This document shows positions 17,401 to 28,200 of a DNA stretch of 64,000 bases, piece by piece. The DNA is taken from NCBI GenBank assembly GCA_022841705.1, contig JALHQZ010000001.1, positions 806,001-870,000 of the forward strand, read 5' to 3'. Every line of letters starts with the position of its first letter. Position 1 is the stretch's first letter. The DNA is from Pirellulales bacterium. GTDB taxonomy: Bacteria; Planctomycetota; Planctomycetia; Pirellulales; Lacipirellulaceae. The position numbers were made by a program, and so were the translations under genes. The notes beneath the pieces were generated by a model. The model searched no databases. It was not told the DNA's origin and saw only the letters and a program-made list of their open reading frames with translations.

Positions 17401-19023
17401 TTAGGCGGGCTCGGGTTCTTCCCACGGGTTTTGGGGTTTGAGTTCCGGTGGCGGGGCGAGTTCGAGGTCGTCTTGCACCACGCGTTCGGGGGCGGCGACG
17501 CGCTGTTGGTCGGCTTCTCGGGCGGCGAACAGCAGGTTCACCAGGAACATACAAGCGGCGACAGCGGGGACGATGAGCACGGCGGTCATCCACTGCAGGG
17601 AAGTGAGATCATCGTCGAGCAAATCGCTCAATGTCCATGCGGCGTTCGGCAGTTGCAGGTAGGTGTAATTCGGGCTTCGGAGCCAGGAGATTGATTGCTG
17701 CAAGAGTACCGGCACCCCGCAGGAGGCGAGGACCAGGAGGACGTGAATCAGGAAGCTGCCGAGCATGGTGACGATGGCAACTCTGCGCGCCGCTGAAATC
17801 AGCAGTTTGCCGATGCCGAGGTAGATGGCGACGTAGGAGAGACCGAGGAGCAAGAACGTTGCTGCGCTGACGTTGCTCGGCCGAGGGCCCGTGACACTGG
17901 AGTTGAAGATGCCACCGCGCAAGGAGAGACCGATCAAAAACAGCACGGCGACGGTGAGCAGGTTGGCGATTACGAACAAGTATCCCGAAGCGGGTCCGGG
18001 ACTAAAGAGGCCGAGTAGCATACGTCCCAGTGTGCTCTGCGGCAAATCGCGGCGAACGCGGCGGGAAAGCGTGGGCGATTCCCCGGTCAAGAGTGAGCCC
18101 ATCACCAGCCAGTAAATCCCGGCAACAATCCCGCACCCCGGCGCCGCTTGATTGACGTCACTGAAGTTGTCTGCCGCAAGAATCCCACCGACCCACGCCA
18201 GAAAAGCCGCTTGCTGCGCGACCATCGCCCACCGCAATGCTGTCGAACGGTTGGCACTCGCAAACGTCACCAGTTTTACGGCAGTTAGATAAAGCAATGC
18301 GAACGTTGTGATGAAGGCTGAGGAGATCGCGGCGATAACGATCTTCGTTTCATCGGCGGCAAACCACGCCCCGTAATTAGTGATTGCCCATGCGCTCATC
18401 AGCAATCCCCAGAGCGCAAGGAAGAGAGCGCCCGCGAGAATGATCGACAGCACCACCTGCGCGTATCTTTGCCGGGTGACGGCGGCAAACAACAGGCCGA
18501 TGAGCGAGAGGGCGAGCGACGAACACACCGCCATGCTCAGCAAGAGCGCGATCGTTGGCAGATCAACGCCACGCAGTAGATACGTAAACGCGAGACACGG
18601 GGCGAGGACCGACAGATACACCAGCATCTGCACCACCGCGCTGCCCAGTTTGCCGTTGATGATTTGGTACGGCGAGAGGGTCGAAACTTCCAACAGGTCG
18701 CGGGTGTTGTCTTCCAGTTCCGCAGCGAGCGAACGATACGCCGTGAACGGCACGACAATCACCAGTGGGACGGCGAGCGCGAAGAAGTACGCCAGCAGCA
18801 AATAACCGCCGGCGGAGACGAACGAAATGCTTGGCCCGATGATCGCCACGCCGCCGATGGTGATCAGCCAGCTCGCAATGAGCATCAACACAAACCACAG
18901 CGTGAATTGCCGGCTTTTCAGCGCTTGCCGGGTCTCTTTCACCAGCAGCGGATTGAGCCGATCGCCGAGCCATTCAAGCCAGGGGTCGATTGCGGTGAAC
19001 GTTTTGGCGACGGTGTTGAGCAT
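17401..19023 (-). CDS. ABC-2 type transporter permease
   Basis: 540 residues with roughly 12 hydrophobic segments. The N-terminal part (NPLLVKETRQALKSRQFTLW) is typical of planctomycete ABC-2 permeases, and the AELEDNTRDLLEVSTLSPYQ loop matches the coupling region of the family. ATG 19023 is the internal start best fitting this homology; the frame is open upstream. It follows the ATPase gene by 172 bp on the same strand and presumably forms the membrane channel of that transporter. The substrate is unknown. Confidence 0.82.
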   Translation of the reverse strand: MLNTVAKTFTAIDPWLEWLGDRLNPLLVKETRQALKSRQFTLWFVLMLIASWLITIGGVAIIGPSISFVSAGGYLLLAYFFALAVPLVIVVPFTAYRSLAAELEDNTRDLLEVSTLSPYQIINGKLGSAVVQMLVYLSVLAPCLAFTYLLRGVDLPTIALLLSMAVCSSLALSLIGLLFAAVTRQRYAQVVLSIILAGALFLALWGLLMSAWAITNYGAWFAADETKIVIAAISSAFITTFALLYLTAVKLVTFASANRSTALRWAMVAQQAAFLAWVGGILAADNFSDVNQAAPGCGIVAGIYWLVMGSLLTGESPTLSRRVRRDLPQSTLGRMLLGLFSPGPASGYLFVIANLLTVAVLFLIGLSLRGGIFNSSVTGPRPSNVSAATFLLLGLSYVAIYLGIGKLLISAARRVAIVTMLGSFLIHVLLVLASCGVPVLLQQSISWLRSPNYTYLQLPNAAWTLSDLLDDDLTSLQWMTAVLIVPAVAACMFLVNLLFAAREADQQRVAAPERVVQDDLELAPPPELKPQNPWEEPEPA

Positions 19024-19195
19024 CGTTAATTTGGTTAAGCGTGCGGGCTTACGCAGCTTTCGGGGCGACAAAGTGGGTACAAATCCGACTTGACCTTTGC
19101 CACAGGCGCCACATTGCCACATCCCTCAAGCAAATGCTGGGAGTGCGTAATATTAGGGAACGTGATTTTAAGGCGCGACACACGTGGCGATCTTG

Positions 19196-20140
19196 TCACT
19201 GCACGCGGCCTTTGGTGACTTGGAGGAACACATCTTCGAGCGATTTGGTTTGGGTAGCGAACTCCACCGGCCGAAAACCCGCGGCGATGATTTTGGCCAA
19301 TAGCTCTGCCTGTTCCGCTTCGCCGCCGGCATGGCGGAATTTGAGTTGGGCGCCGTTGGCCTCAAGGTCGGCGACGTGATCGTGTGATTCGAGCCACTTG
19401 GCCAGCGACTGCGCTTCTTCCAGCAGGCGGATGCGCACGATGCTGTCGGGCGTGACGCGGGCGCTGATCTCGGCGACGGAGCCGACGGCCAGCAGGCGAC
19501 CTTGTTCGATGATGCCGATTTTGTCCACCATCTCGGCGAGCTCGGTGAGAATGTGCGAGCTGATGAGGATCGCTTTGCCGAGGTCGGCGAGGCGGCGAAT
19601 CATCTCGCGCAGTTCGATGCGGGCCCGCGGGTCGAGCCCCGCGGCGGGTTCGTCGAGCACCATCACGCTGGGGTCGTGAATCATTGTGCGGCCTAGGCAG
19701 AGCCGCTGCTTCATCCCTTTCGAGAGGCCATCGATTGGCTTGGTCGCCAGTGGATGCAGCTCCGTAAAATCCATTGCGAACTCGATGGCCCGTTTGCGTT
19801 CGCCGCCGCGCAGGCCGTAGGCGCGGGCGAAGAAGTCGAGATACTCGCGGACATTCACGTCTTGGTAGGCGCCGTAGTAGTCGGGCATGAAACCAAGGCG
19901 ACTGCGCACCCGGTCGGGGTCTTCCAGCACGCTGAACCCATCGACAAACGCATCGCCACTGTGCGGTTCATCGAGCGTGGAGAGAATCCGCATCGAGGTG
20001 GTTTTGCCCGCTCCGTTCGGCCCGATGTAGCCAAACACTTCGCCTGCGGCCACCTCGAACGAAATATCATTCACCGCATGAGTGGAACCAAACCACCGAT
20101 GCAGGTTGCGAAGTTCGATTTGCGGGTGTGTTGCCTTCAT
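19196..20140 (-). CDS. ABC transporter ATP-binding protein
   Basis: 314 residues from ATG 20140. Walker [10 protein letters not shown], signature LSKGMKQRL, Walker B VMVLDEPAAGLD and the switch His (ISSHILTELAEM) are all present. A C-terminal DrrA-like extension (about 225-314) is typical of ABC-2 drug, lipid or gliding-type exporters. A reading frame extends far upstream through a repeat but has no homology. It should power the permease encoded downstream and probably works with the GldG-like protein upstream. Confidence 0.92.
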   Translation of the reverse strand: MKATHPQIELRNLHRWFGSTHAVNDISFEVAAGEVFGYIGPNGAGKTTSMRILSTLDEPHSGDAFVDGFSVLEDPDRVRSRLGFMPDYYGAYQDVNVREYLDFFARAYGLRGGERKRAIEFAMDFTELHPLATKPIDGLSKGMKQRLCLGRTMIHDPSVMVLDEPAAGLDPRARIELREMIRRLADLGKAILISSHILTELAEMVDKIGIIEQGRLLAVGSVAEISARVTPDSIVRIRLLEEAQSLAKWLESHDHVADLEANGAQLKFRHAGGEAEQAELLAKIIAAGFRPVEFATQTKSLEDVFLQVTKGRVQ

Positions 20141-20176
20141 TCTATAAAAAATAGAGGACGCGGATTTGCGCGGCGG

Positions 20177-20257
20177 GGTGGCTGGGGTCGGCGGCAGCCG
20201 CCCCCAGCCGTGGTGAAGTTGGTTCGCGGCGCCGCTGGGGTCTCGACCCCAGCCACC
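20177..20257. repeat. Inverted repeat, family F (GGTGGCTGGGGTCG)
   Basis: Perfect 14-bp inverted arms at 20177-20190 and 20244-20257 enclosing a GC-rich interior with its own partial hairpins. It lies between the 733-residue gene and the ATPase gene of one putative operon. Confidence 0.7.
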
Positions 20258-20271
20258 CGGAATCTTTCCCG

Positions 20272-22473
20272 TCACCAGCGGCCGACCATCACGTGAAACC
20301 CGCTCAGTTGTACGGCGTCTTTCAGCGGGACGGGTTGTTCGGTCGGTTTGGCGGTAATGGCGACGTAGGTGCGGGGGGGAAGGTTGAGGGCTTCGGCGCC
20401 GGTGAGGCCGCTGAGCTCGTCGAGGTACTGCTCCATCAGGCTGTTGCCGGCGGCGATGTTGCTGTAGTCGAGTGGCTGCCACGTGCCGTTTGCTTGTCGG
20501 CGCAGACCGCGGCGATTTCGCGGATTGTTGACGGACATGTTGCTGTCGTACCCGGCCGGGAACTGCGGGTCGGCGGCGAGGCAGAGTTCGCGGAATTGGC
20601 CCACGGCGTCGAGCTTGGCGATCGGTTTGAGCTGCGCGCTGGCGTCCACGGCGAGTTTGGGGCCGATCCAGGTTTGGTTGGCGTCGTCGTTGACGAAGAG
20701 CCACTCAATCTCGGCGCCGAGCTCGTTGGTGACACGCACTTTATCGGGGGCGGCGACGATGCGCAGCTTACGTTCGGTTTGGTTCGCGCGGAGCGTGTAA
20801 TACTGGGCGGTGGTGCGGGAAGGGATCCAACCCTCGGTCAGCCGCTGCTCGGTATCGGTCCAGACGAGTTCTTTCGGCGGCTGGCGGACTTCGTTCGGGG
20901 AGTTTTCATTCCAGCCGGGGAGGATGGGGTAGATCGCCGTGTCGGCCGGCACGCTGAGGCCTTCGCTGGGCGTGATGCCCGCGTACAGCGAGACCCGGCC
21001 GAGATTCGCCATTTCGCCGGAGGCTTGATCGAGCAGCGTGACGCTGCGCAGCCGCGCCTTGGCGCCAAAGCCATCGGCGATCACCGCGTACCCGAACAGC
21101 CCCGCCGACGCGACGAGCGCACACAGCGGCGTGGTGAGGACCATCAAATGCAACCGGTCATACGCCCGCAGCAGCAGATAGTTGAGCGGCCCGATGATCA
21201 GCACGAACAGCGTGATGAGGATTTCGAACTCCAGGACCGGCGCGAGGCCCACCCCGGGGATGAGGAAGGTGGAGTATTCGCTGTTGGCGGCGTCGGGCTG
21301 GAGGCCGTGGCGCGGGGCCCAGGCGCGGGATCGCCAGTGGGCGACGGTGTCGTTGACGATCGCTTGCATCAAGCCCCGATTCTGGCGTACGGTAGAACTT
21401 GAGAGATCGCTCCAGTTGGAATGAAAGACGTAAATCTCACCAAAACCCCAACGGCGTTTGAGATACCAGTCGCTTGAATCGGCGTTCAGTGGCGCCGATG
21501 CGGCGTCCAGCGGCGTATCGGGCTGCTTGGGTTGGACCCGTTCCCAATCGAGGCCATTTGGACCAAAGGCTGGTTTCGCCGGGAGTGAAGTGGTGCGCCA
21601 ACCACTGAAGTGTGGAAGAAGATCAACCGTCGCAGCCAGCTTTTCGGGCGGCTCGCCGAAACCCTCGATCCAGAGTTGTCCGCCGGACGCGACCCAGCGC
21701 AGTAGTTTTTCAAGCAATTCAGGCGAGTTTTTGGCTGACGCTTCCAGTTCCCGTTTGCTTATCACCACGGCGTCGTACGTGGTGTAATCGAGAGGCATCA
21801 TCTGCAACGACGCCTGGATGTCTTCAACCGTGAGTCCGCTGAGCGTTGCATGTTCAAGAACGTTAGCAGTCCCTTGAAACGCTTGCTGTTGGAATGATTG
21901 CTGATAACGTTCTAGCGCGGCTGTTGCGAAATCACCAAAAAAACTTTGAAGCATGGGTGGCGACCCACGAGTTTCAATTCGCATAATCTGAAACTCGGGC
22001 ATTACCCCCGTCGGCCCCAGATTAGTGTTCGTAGAAAGATACTCCTGGCAGAGTTCATCATCGCGACGGCCATCCACGAATACTTCGACACCACCATAAT
22101 CCCAGTTTCCGGGTTGGGGCAACCGTAAAGCAACAGACGATTGCTTGGCTCCTGCCGCAAGCTCGCCACTTTGCTCGACCGTGATAATCTTCTGGTTGTT
22201 CTGGCTCCATGTACGAATGAAGAACCGAATCGTGAACTGGCGATCTACCGGCTTGGTCTTTCGCGCATTGATTGTGCATTCGATTGGGCGGTAGCCGGCG
22301 CTCTTGGGCGCTGCGGAGAAACAAGCGAGATGCAACCCACTTTGCTTGGAAAACGGCATAATTTTGGGTGCTACCCGTGCGGGCAACTCCACTGTCAGCA
22401 GATCCTCAGCGCTTGCTGGGCTCACCATCGCAATCGATAACAGCATCAACCGAGCGATTTGCCAGCACTTCAT
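20272..22473 (-). CDS. Exported GldG-like protein of an ABC-2 operon
   Basis: 733 residues with signal peptide (IARLMLLSIAMVSPASAED), a periplasmic beta-rich part, and a class-I-GATase-like middle region (TYDAVVISKRELE, then LLRWVASGGQLWIEGFG). Two or three transmembrane helices follow around residues 440-510 (EILITLFVLIIGPLNYLLLR), then another beta domain. This organisation recalls GldG/DUF4350-like accessory proteins of ABC-2 transporters. No enzymatic residues are evident. ATG 22473 overlaps the TGA of the small upstream gene (ATGA), indicating translational coupling. Exact family unconfirmed. Confidence 0.62.
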   Translation of the reverse strand: MKCWQIARLMLLSIAMVSPASAEDLLTVELPARVAPKIMPFSKQSGLHLACFSAAPKSAGYRPIECTINARKTKPVDRQFTIRFFIRTWSQNNQKIITVEQSGELAAGAKQSSVALRLPQPGNWDYGGVEVFVDGRRDDELCQEYLSTNTNLGPTGVMPEFQIMRIETRGSPPMLQSFFGDFATAALERYQQSFQQQAFQGTANVLEHATLSGLTVEDIQASLQMMPLDYTTYDAVVISKRELEASAKNSPELLEKLLRWVASGGQLWIEGFGEPPEKLAATVDLLPHFSGWRTTSLPAKPAFGPNGLDWERVQPKQPDTPLDAASAPLNADSSDWYLKRRWGFGEIYVFHSNWSDLSSSTVRQNRGLMQAIVNDTVAHWRSRAWAPRHGLQPDAANSEYSTFLIPGVGLAPVLEFEILITLFVLIIGPLNYLLLRAYDRLHLMVLTTPLCALVASAGLFGYAVIADGFGAKARLRSVTLLDQASGEMANLGRVSLYAGITPSEGLSVPADTAIYPILPGWNENSPNEVRQPPKELVWTDTEQRLTEGWIPSRTTAQYYTLRANQTERKLRIVAAPDKVRVTNELGAEIEWLFVNDDANQTWIGPKLAVDASAQLKPIAKLDAVGQFRELCLAADPQFPAGYDSNMSVNNPRNRRGLRRQANGTWQPLDYSNIAAGNSLMEQYLDELSGLTGAEALNLPPRTYVAITAKPTEQPVPLKDAVQLSGFHVMVGRW

Positions 22474-22691
22474 GGCGAACGCCCCTCTCCCGTCTTCCCG
22501 CGGCGAATCACTCGGCACGCGAGATAGAACAGCGCGCAAATCACCAGCAGCAGCGGGATGCTGAGCGCTCCGATCGTGAACCCCACCGCCCACGGTTTGC
22601 CCCGCACCGCCTCGGCCAGCACGACCGAGAAGACCGCAAACGCACTCATCACCGCGAGCGCCGTGCGGAGGTTGTATTTGGGGAGGAGCAT
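22470..22691 (-). CDS. Small two-helix membrane protein
   Basis: 73 residues with two predicted transmembrane helices (TALAVMSAFAVFSVVLAEAV and VGFTIGALSIPLLLVICALF) and a basic C-terminus. It is the first gene of the minus-strand ABC-2 module and its stop overlaps the next start by ATGA, which supports a real gene. No family recognised; it may be a small subunit or assembly factor of the transporter. Confidence 0.6.
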   Translation of the reverse strand: MLLPKYNLRTALAVMSAFAVFSVVLAEAVRGKPWAVGFTIGALSIPLLLVICALFYLACRVIRRGKTGEGRSP

Positions 22692-22759
22692 GAAGAAAAA
22701 AGCGGAATGCGGAGTTCGGGATGCAGAATCTTGGTTTCGCTAACCAATGCTTCGCCCGC

Positions 22760-23686
22760 TTACCGCTCTATTCTTCCCGCGCGGGCGGCGGAGAGCAACT
22801 CGGCGGCGCGGTAGCTGCTGCGCACCAGCGGGCCGGCCGCCACGCCGCGGAAGCCGAGGTCGTACGCGGTGGTGGTCCAGGCGTCGAAAGTCTCCGGCGG
22901 TACGTAGCGGGCGACGGGCAAAAAGCGTTCGCCAGGTTTGCCGGGGGTGAGATACTGGCCGATGGTGAGAAGTTCCACCTCGGCGGTGCGTAGGAGCTTG
23001 AGCGCTTCGACCACTTCGTCATCCGTCTCGCCGAGCCCCACCATCAAGCTGCTTTTCGTGACCACCTGCGGCGCCAGTTCGCGCGCCCAACGCAAGATCT
23101 GCAAGCTCTGCTGGAAAGACGCCCGCGGGTCGCGCACGTCTTTGTCGAGCCGCGGCACGCACTCGACGTTATGGGCGAACACGGCCAGCGGCGTTTCGTG
23201 CAGCAGGTGCGAAAGCGCCTCTCGATTGCCGGCGAGATCGCTCGACAGAAGTTCAATTGACGTCGCGGGCCGGCGAGCGTGCACCGCGGCGACGCATCGG
23301 CGGTAGTGATCGGCACCGCCATCCGGCATATCATCGCGGTTCACGACGGTGATAACGACGTGGTCCAGATTCATTCGCTCGACCGCGTCGGACAAATGCT
23401 CAGGCTCATCGAGCTCCGGCAGCGCCGGTTTTTTGAGCGTCTCGACCGAACAGAACCGGCAGCCGCGGGTGCATTCTTTACCCGCGATCATGAAGGTGGC
23501 CGTCCCGTGGCTCCAGCAGTCGTGAATGTTCGGGCAGCGGGCCTCTTCGCACACCGTATGCAGGGCGTTGGTCTCGACGGCATCCTGCGTGCGATTAAAA
23601 ATCGCCAATTGCGGCCCGCTCGGCACGTTAACCCGCAGCCATTCGGGAAGTCGCGGGCGAGTGGTAACGGCGGAGCGATCGGACAT
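22760..23686 (-). CDS. lipA: Lipoyl synthase
   Basis: 308 residues. The auxiliary cluster motif CEEARCPNIHDC (C-X4-C-X5-C) and the radical SAM motif CTRGCRFC are intact, and the C-terminal GPLVRSSYRA supplies the RSSY serine that ligates the auxiliary cluster. It inserts two sulfurs into protein-bound octanoate to make lipoyl groups for dehydrogenase complexes. The internal ATG 23686 fits the family N-terminus better than the open frame to 23770. No lipB is adjacent. Confidence 0.96.
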   Translation of the reverse strand: MSDRSAVTTRPRLPEWLRVNVPSGPQLAIFNRTQDAVETNALHTVCEEARCPNIHDCWSHGTATFMIAGKECTRGCRFCSVETLKKPALPELDEPEHLSDAVERMNLDHVVITVVNRDDMPDGGADHYRRCVAAVHARRPATSIELLSSDLAGNREALSHLLHETPLAVFAHNVECVPRLDKDVRDPRASFQQSLQILRWARELAPQVVTKSSLMVGLGETDDEVVEALKLLRTAEVELLTIGQYLTPGKPGERFLPVARYVPPETFDAWTTTAYDLGFRGVAAGPLVRSSYRAAELLSAARAGRIER

Positions 23687-23880
23687 GTTCCCATTATAGG
23701 AACGTCCCGGCGGAGCAACCACCACCCCAAGACCCAAAGGAGCCCCGCTTTGTTTTTGGAAAACGGGCAACGCAGTCCAGGGGGCGCCGGGGAAAAATCT
23801 CCAATTGGAGTTGAGTCAACTCCGCCGCCCCGTGGATTCCGTTGACGTTCTCCGTGTAAAGGGGGCGGCTCCTATCGTGA

Positions 23881-24222
23881 CTAAACGTCGATCAGCGGAT
23901 GCCCCACGTAGAGCTGTAGAATTTGGCTCTGCACTTTGATCGCCCGGATGAGCACCCAGATTTGTTCGTGGGTGAAGGTTTTGGGGTCGCTCTTGGCGAG
24001 CTCCTCAAGTTCCTGGGTCATCGCCGCGTGTTGGTCGGTCGCCAGTTGCAACTTGAGGCCGGTTTGCTTCCAGGCAGATTGCAGGCGGTTGCGGTCGGCC
24101 AACTCGTCAAGGTCGCCACAGTTGTTCGACAGCAGCAAACAGAGCCGGGCCACATCCTGGGCCGTCGCCTCAGGTTGCAACTCCTCAATTCGCTCAGCCA
24201 GTTCACGGCAACTCATCATCAC
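23881..24222 (-). CDS. Conserved helical hypothetical protein
   Basis: 113 residues, acidic and probably all-helical (SCRELAERIEELQPEATAQD). No signal peptide or catalytic motif is visible, and I do not recognise the family. It lies about 195 bp downstream of lipA on the same strand and may be transcribed with it or alone. Any of the three N-terminal Met codons could be the start. Coding bias looks normal, so I regard it as real. Confidence 0.5.
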   Translation of the reverse strand: MMMSCRELAERIEELQPEATAQDVARLCLLLSNNCGDLDELADRNRLQSAWKQTGLKLQLATDQHAAMTQELEELAKSDPKTFTHEQIWVLIRAIKVQSQILQLYVGHPLIDV

Positions 24223-24534
24223 AGCAGCTTCCGATTCGAAGATGTTTATACGGCGGCGCCGAACCCCATTTCCCCGCGCCGGGTCCCTCTGCGAGAGCGG
24301 GCGACGTCCAAAGTTAGCTTACAGATCGGTCAGGGGCCGGTCACGGCTTTGGGTTGTTTCCCGGCGGAAAATCCAACGCAAATTCCGTTGCGTGCGGGCA
24401 ACACACGTCGCTGCTGGGCTACGGCTAATCGGAACAACCGGAACGATCCACCGAGGCATTGCGAAACGGGCCGCAGTGGGTTGGAATAGAAGCTGGATTT
24501 ACTGCCCCCTGCCTTCTGCCCCCTGTCCACTCCC
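24223..24534. other. Intergenic region upstream of pdxJ
   Basis: 312 bp between the divergent hypothetical gene and pdxJ. A pyrimidine-rich stretch (CTGCCCCCTGCCTTCTGCCC) lies about 20 bp before the pdxJ start. I see no RNA gene, ORF or clear promoter in it. Confidence 0.45.
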
Positions 24535-25260
24535 TTGGCCAAACTCGGCGTTAACATCGATCACGTCGCCACCGTCCGCGAAGCGCGCAAGACGAACGAG
24601 CCCGACCCGGCGTGGGCGGCCACGCTGGCGGAACTCGGCGGGGCGGATGGCATCACGCTGCACCTGCGCGAAGACCGCCGGCATATTCAGGACCGCGACG
24701 TGCGGGTGCTGATGGAAACGGTCGCCGTGCCGGTGAATCTGGAACTCGCCTGCTCCGCCGATGTGCTGCGGATTGCGTGCGAAGCGCATCCGCACCAAGC
24801 GACGCTCGTGCCGGAACGCCGCGAAGAAGTGACCACCGAAGGGGGCCTCGATGTCGCCGGCTGCTACGACCAAGTCGCCTCCGCGTGCGAACAGTTACGC
24901 GGGGCGGGGATCATCGTGAGTCTCTTCATCGATCCCGATCCAAAGCAGATTGAAGCGGCTGCGAAAATTGGCGTGGAAGCGGTGGAGCTGCACACGGGCG
25001 TTTACGCGCACGCTTCGGCAAAGCACGCCGCCGCGGAACCGCTGAAGGTTCTACAGGATGCCGGCAAATTGGTGCGGCAACTTGGTCTTACACTGCATGC
25101 GGGCCACGGACTCACTTACCGCAATGTGCAACCGGTGGCGGCGCTGCCTGAAATGTGCGAGCTGAATATCGGGCACAGCATCATCGCCCGTGCGATTATG
25201 GTCGGGCTTGAGCAAGCGGTGCGCGATATGAAACGGCTGATTGTGGAAGCGAGCGCGTGA
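24535..25260 (+). CDS. pdxJ: Pyridoxine 5'-phosphate synthase
   Basis: 241 residues, full family length. The N-terminus [20 protein letters not shown] carries the substrate-binding NIDHVAT motif; [12 protein letters not shown] near the strand of the barrel, ELHTGVYA and HAGHGLTY are all conserved. It condenses 1-deoxyxylulose 5-phosphate with 3-amino-2-oxopropyl phosphate in vitamin B6 synthesis. The only start that preserves the N-terminus is TTG 24535. It is convergent with the RND pump gene 13 bp away. Confidence 0.95.
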   Translation: MAKLGVNIDHVATVREARKTNEPDPAWAATLAELGGADGITLHLREDRRHIQDRDVRVLMETVAVPVNLELACSADVLRIACEAHPHQATLVPERREEVTTEGGLDVAGCYDQVASACEQLRGAGIIVSLFIDPDPKQIEAAAKIGVEAVELHTGVYAHASAKHAAAEPLKVLQDAGKLVRQLGLTLHAGHGLTYRNVQPVAALPEMCELNIGHSIIARAIMVGLEQAVRDMKRLIVEASA

Positions 25261-25273
25261 TGCGCACTCGTCA

Positions 25274-28200
25274 TCAGCCCTCGACTGATTTCGGGGGCTC
25301 ATGGGACGCAGCTTCAGGCGTCGCGTGGCCATGGGTCGGCAGCTTCCCCCAGCGGCGCAGGACCACATAGAACGCCGGAGTTAAAAACAGCCCGAAGATC
25401 GTGACCCCGGTCATGCCGTTGAAGACGGCCGTGCCGAGGACCTGCCGCATTTCGGCGCCGGGGCCGGTGGCGAGGGCCATTGGCACTACGCCCAAGATGA
25501 ATGCGAATGAGGTCATCAAGATCGGGCGCAACCGCAGGCGGCACGCTTCCACGGCGGCGCTGAAGCGGTCGTGGCCTTGCTCTTCCAGTTGCTTGGCGAA
25601 CTCGACAATCAGGACCGCATTCTTTGCCGACAGACCAATCAGCACCACGAAGCCAATCTGCGCTACCAGGTCGTTCGCAAACCCGCGGAAGAACCCGCCG
25701 TACAGTGCGAAGGGCAAGCAGACTGGTGCGATGAGAATGATCGCGAGCGCCAGCAGCCAGCTTTCATACTCGGCCGAGTGAACCAGGAACACGAACAGCA
25801 CGCACAGCGGGAAGATATAGATGGCGGTGTTACCGGCGAGGCGCTCCTGATACGCGATTTCGGTCCACTCGATGCCCATCCCAGGGGGCAAGAGTTCCGC
25901 TGCAAGGCGTTCGACCTCCTGCATTGCGTCGCCCGTGCTAAAACCTTGCGCGGTATCCCCCTGCACTTCGGCGGCGGGGTACATGTTGTACCGCACCACG
26001 CGATCGCTGCCGCTGCGCCAGCTCACGTCCACCAGTGAACCGAGCGGCACCATCGCGCCTGTAGTGCTGCGCGTTTTGAGCCGCTGGATGTCCTCGGCCT
26101 GATCGCGAAACTCCTGGTCCGCCTGGACACGCACCTGGTACGTGCGGCCGAACAGGTTGAAATCGTTCACGTAGATTGAGCCCAGGTACGCCTGGAGCGC
26201 TTCGAACACGTTGCCGACGGGGACTTTGAGCATCTGTGCCTTCACGCGGTTCACGTCGGCATACAACTGCGGCGTGGAAGCGCGGAAGGTTGAAAACACC
26301 CGCGCGAGCTGCGGGCTTTGGTAACACGCGCCGACCAGCTGGTCGGTTGCCTCTTGCAGTGCGACCGGCCCGACGCCGGCGCGATCTTGCACCAAGAATT
26401 TATATCCCCCGCCCGTGCCCAAACCTTGCACGGGGGGCGGCGGGATGACGAAGATATCGGCTTCGGTGATCGTGGCGAGTTTGCCCTGCAATTCACCCAA
26501 CAGCGCGAAGAGGTTCGGCCGATTCTCGGCCCCAAACGGCTTGGGAACGACAAAGATCGCCCCCGCGTTGGGACTGTTCGCGCGGGTGGCCCCGGAGAAA
26601 CCAACGAACGAAACCGCGTGCTCGGCGCCCGGCGTGTCGAGCACCATCTGGGTCGCCTGCTTCACCACGCGGTCGGTCCGTTCGAGCGAGGCGCCATCTG
26701 GCAACTGAATCGCGATGATCAAATAGCCTTTGTCTTGCGCGGGAATGAAGCCCGTCGGCACATGCAGGAACCCGTATCCGGCGGTAAAGATCAAGAGACC
26801 ATAAACGGCGAGCGGCAGAATGGCCACGCGGACCAGCCGGCCGACGATCCGCGCATAGGTATCGCCGAGCCATTCGAACCCTTTGTTGAAGAGCCGGAAG
26901 AACCAGCCAAAGAGGGTGTCCCATAGCCGCGCGAACCAATCCTTCTTGGCGCCGTGCGGCTGCAACAGGAGCGCGCACATCGCGGGGCTGAGCGTGAGTG
27001 AATTGAACGCCGAGATAAGCGTTGCGACGGAAATGGTCACCGCGAATTGCCGGTAGAACTGCCCGGAGATGCCGGAGACGAATGCGGTGGGAATGAACAC
27101 CGCCGAAAGGCCGGCGGCGATGGCGATCACCGCGGCGGTGACTTCATCCATCGCTTTGTACGACGCCATCCGCGGCGACAGCCCGGCGGCGATGTGCCGC
27201 TCGACGTTTTCGACCACCACGATTGCGTCGTCCACCACAATGCCAATTGCCAACACGATGCCGAAGAGCGACAACATGTTGAGCGTGAACCCGAACGCCG
27301 CCAGCGCCGCGAAGCTGCCGATGAGCGACACCGGGATCGCCAGCAGCGGAATCAAACTCGCCCGCCAGTTCTGCAGGAAGATGAGGATCACGATCACCAC
27401 CAGCACCACCGCTTCAAAGAGGGTCTTCATCACCTCTTTGATCGATTCATCCACAAACACAGTGGGGTTGTAGACGATGCGGTACTCAAGCCCCGGCGGG
27501 AACCGCTGCGAAAGTTCGGCGATGCGTGCTTTCAGCGCTTCAGCCGTGGCCAGCGAGTTGGAGCCCGGGCGCTGGGCGATGACCATCGCGACGGCTGGTT
27601 CGTTATCCAAGTAGCTATTGACGCCGTAATCGCGCGCCGCCAGTTCAATCCTCGCGACATCGCGCACGCGCGTGATCCGGCCATCTTCGCCCGTTTTGAC
27701 GATGATTTCGCCGAACTGTTTTTCGTCCAGCAATCGCCCCAGGGTGTTGACGTTCACCTGCAACTCACCCTCGGCCGCGGTCGGCGGCTGACCAATCACA
27801 CCGGAAGCCACTTGCAAGTTTTGTTCGCGCAGCGCGCCGACCACATCGCCCGGCGTCAGCGACAGAAACGCCAGACGCTCGGGATCGAGCCACACCCGCA
27901 TGCTGTATTCACGCAGGCCGAACGGCGAGACGTCGCCAACGCCATCCACCCGCGCGAGCGCATCGCGGACTTGGATCAGCGCGTAGTTGCCGATGTAGAG
28001 TTGGTCATACGTTTTGTCGGGCGAGATAAGATGGATCACCATCAAAATCTCGGGCGAAGACTTGATGGTGCTCACGCCGAGCCGCCGCACATCTTCGGGC
28101 AGCCGGGCCTCGGCAATCGCCACCCGGTTTTGCACCAGCACCTGGGCCTTGTCGAGATTGGTTCCCAGACGGAAGGTAATCGTCAGCGTCATCTGCCCGT

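Noticed and set aside
20283..20299. Possible fifth parS site (ACCATCACGTGAAACC)
   Set aside because: Only the right half matches; five of sixteen positions differ, and it lies inside the 733-residue coding region.
20293..21402. 369-codon plus-strand open frame
   Set aside because: Antisense to the 733-residue GldG-like gene, no recognisable domain.
24223..24534. Riboswitch upstream of pdxJ
   Set aside because: No known conserved core or terminator/anti-terminator pair is visible; only a pyrimidine-rich stretch.
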